64,000 nucleotides of DNA from Nematopogon swammerdamellus (taxonomy: Eukaryota; Arthropoda; Insecta; Lepidoptera; Adelidae). Every line of letters begins with the position of its first letter. The first letter of the stretch is position 1. Positions 63,223 through 64,000 of this stretch are shown here, one piece after another. The translations under genes were made by a program, and so were the position numbers. The notes beneath the pieces were generated by a model. The model searched no databases and had not been told where the DNA came from. It saw only the letters and a program-made list of their open reading frames with translations. Location: NCBI GenBank assembly GCA_946902875.1, contig OX336340.1:21467566-21531565 (forward strand), written 5' to 3'.

Positions 63223-63608
63223 TTTTACTTTTTAAGGATTGTTAATTATTGTTGTGTCGGGTTTTGTTTAATGTATATGATATTTTCAGTTCATCAATTC
63301 AGCACGTGTAAGAATTTTGGAGTTACAGCATCAGGGCTTAAATATTTTCTGTACTACCCTCATCGACTATTTAATTTACAGTTTTTTTTCTTCTTCTAGG
63401 TAACTCAATAAACAATATACTACTTCCTTACATTTCAGTAACTGAACTTCGATAGATAATATAAACCCAACAAGATGCTGTTGCATTCCAATAAGCGTGT
63501 ACTTAGATATGTAGTTTCATACATTGATTAACAAGAGTTTCAGAGAAAGATTTTTGAATGATGAAGAACTTAATCGCCACTCCTTATATCTACAATCAGA
63601 ATTTAAAT

Positions 63609-63848
63609 TGTTGACCGTTAGACCGTTGAGGCTAACCGTGGTTCGGATTCTGTATATTCTGTAGGTCCCTTCCCTTTTTACTTTACTAGAATTTAATTCG
63701 AAGCGAAGCGGCTATGTAAATAGTTTGTGCTTTCCGACCAGTTCCTTGTAGCCGGTACGGCTAAAGGGAAGCACTGACATGGCACCTTTCACCAAAAGGT
63801 TGCGGGTTTAGTGAGTGGCGTAGCCAACTATGTAAGTTTCTATATAAA
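63609..63848 (+). mobile_element. Diverged SINE copy
   Basis: TTGACCGTTAGACCGTTGAG, B box GGTTCGGATTC, then GGCTATGTAAATAGTTTGTG and GGGAAGCACTGACATGGCAC. Confidence 0.75.
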
Positions 63849-64000
63849 AGAAAACTGCGAGTATCATAAATTAGGGCTGACTTAAATATTTTTATTCACA
63901 CCAATATTTGGTTTTAGATTTTTATATATACATATTTTGTACACAATAAATAAAATACACATATTATATACCTTATATTTCGATTTTTACAAGTCTTCGT

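Overview
This is eukaryotic DNA from an insect, most likely a moth or butterfly. Genes are split by GT-AG introns. Roughly half or more of the window is transposon-derived: non-LTR retrotransposons, one young LTR retrotransposon, tRNA-type SINEs, foldback/TIR MITEs and a satellite-bearing element. Degenerate TTAGG motifs (the insect telomere repeat) also occur. I see no bacterial, CRISPR, rRNA or functional tRNA genes. Calls are from reading the sequence; no search was run.

Three host genes are supported. (1) The 3' part of a PUS7/TruD-type tRNA/mRNA pseudouridine synthase runs on the + strand from 4898 to 17343. Its six exon types join in phase, and two are tandemly amplified: a 186-bp exon nine times (6797-9102) and a 152-bp exon nine times (14590-16257). 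(2) A complete five-finger C2H2 zinc-finger protein of 262 codons with an N-terminal PLDLS (CtBP-type) motif runs on the - strand in five exons from 45833 down to 31430. (3) A probable - strand gene of unknown function has at least five small exons from 62133 down to 58114; its 5' end may lie outside the exons found.

Layout: 1-4513, I/R1/LOA-like non-LTR retrotransposon (ORF1 cut by the window edge, ORF2 intact). 4514-17343, PUS7 with repeat-filled introns. 17425-22872, a TIR element with TAA target duplication containing two head-to-tail copies of a non-LTR element with a restriction-like endonuclease. 23756-25803, a TIR element carrying opposed arrays of a 100-bp satellite. 26-31 kb, MITEs and retroelement relics. 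31430-45833, the zinc-finger gene, whose large intron holds a Gypsy-type LTR element (35575-40156) in opposite orientation, with apparently identical LTRs and a paralogous empty site about 2.4 kb away. 46.5-58 kb, mostly repeats. 58-62 kb, the unknown gene. 62-64 kb, repeats.

The most unusual observations are the paired exon arrays in PUS7, an abundant SINE whose head looks like a tRNA/5S rRNA promoter chimera, and the inverted satellite element able to form a long hairpin.
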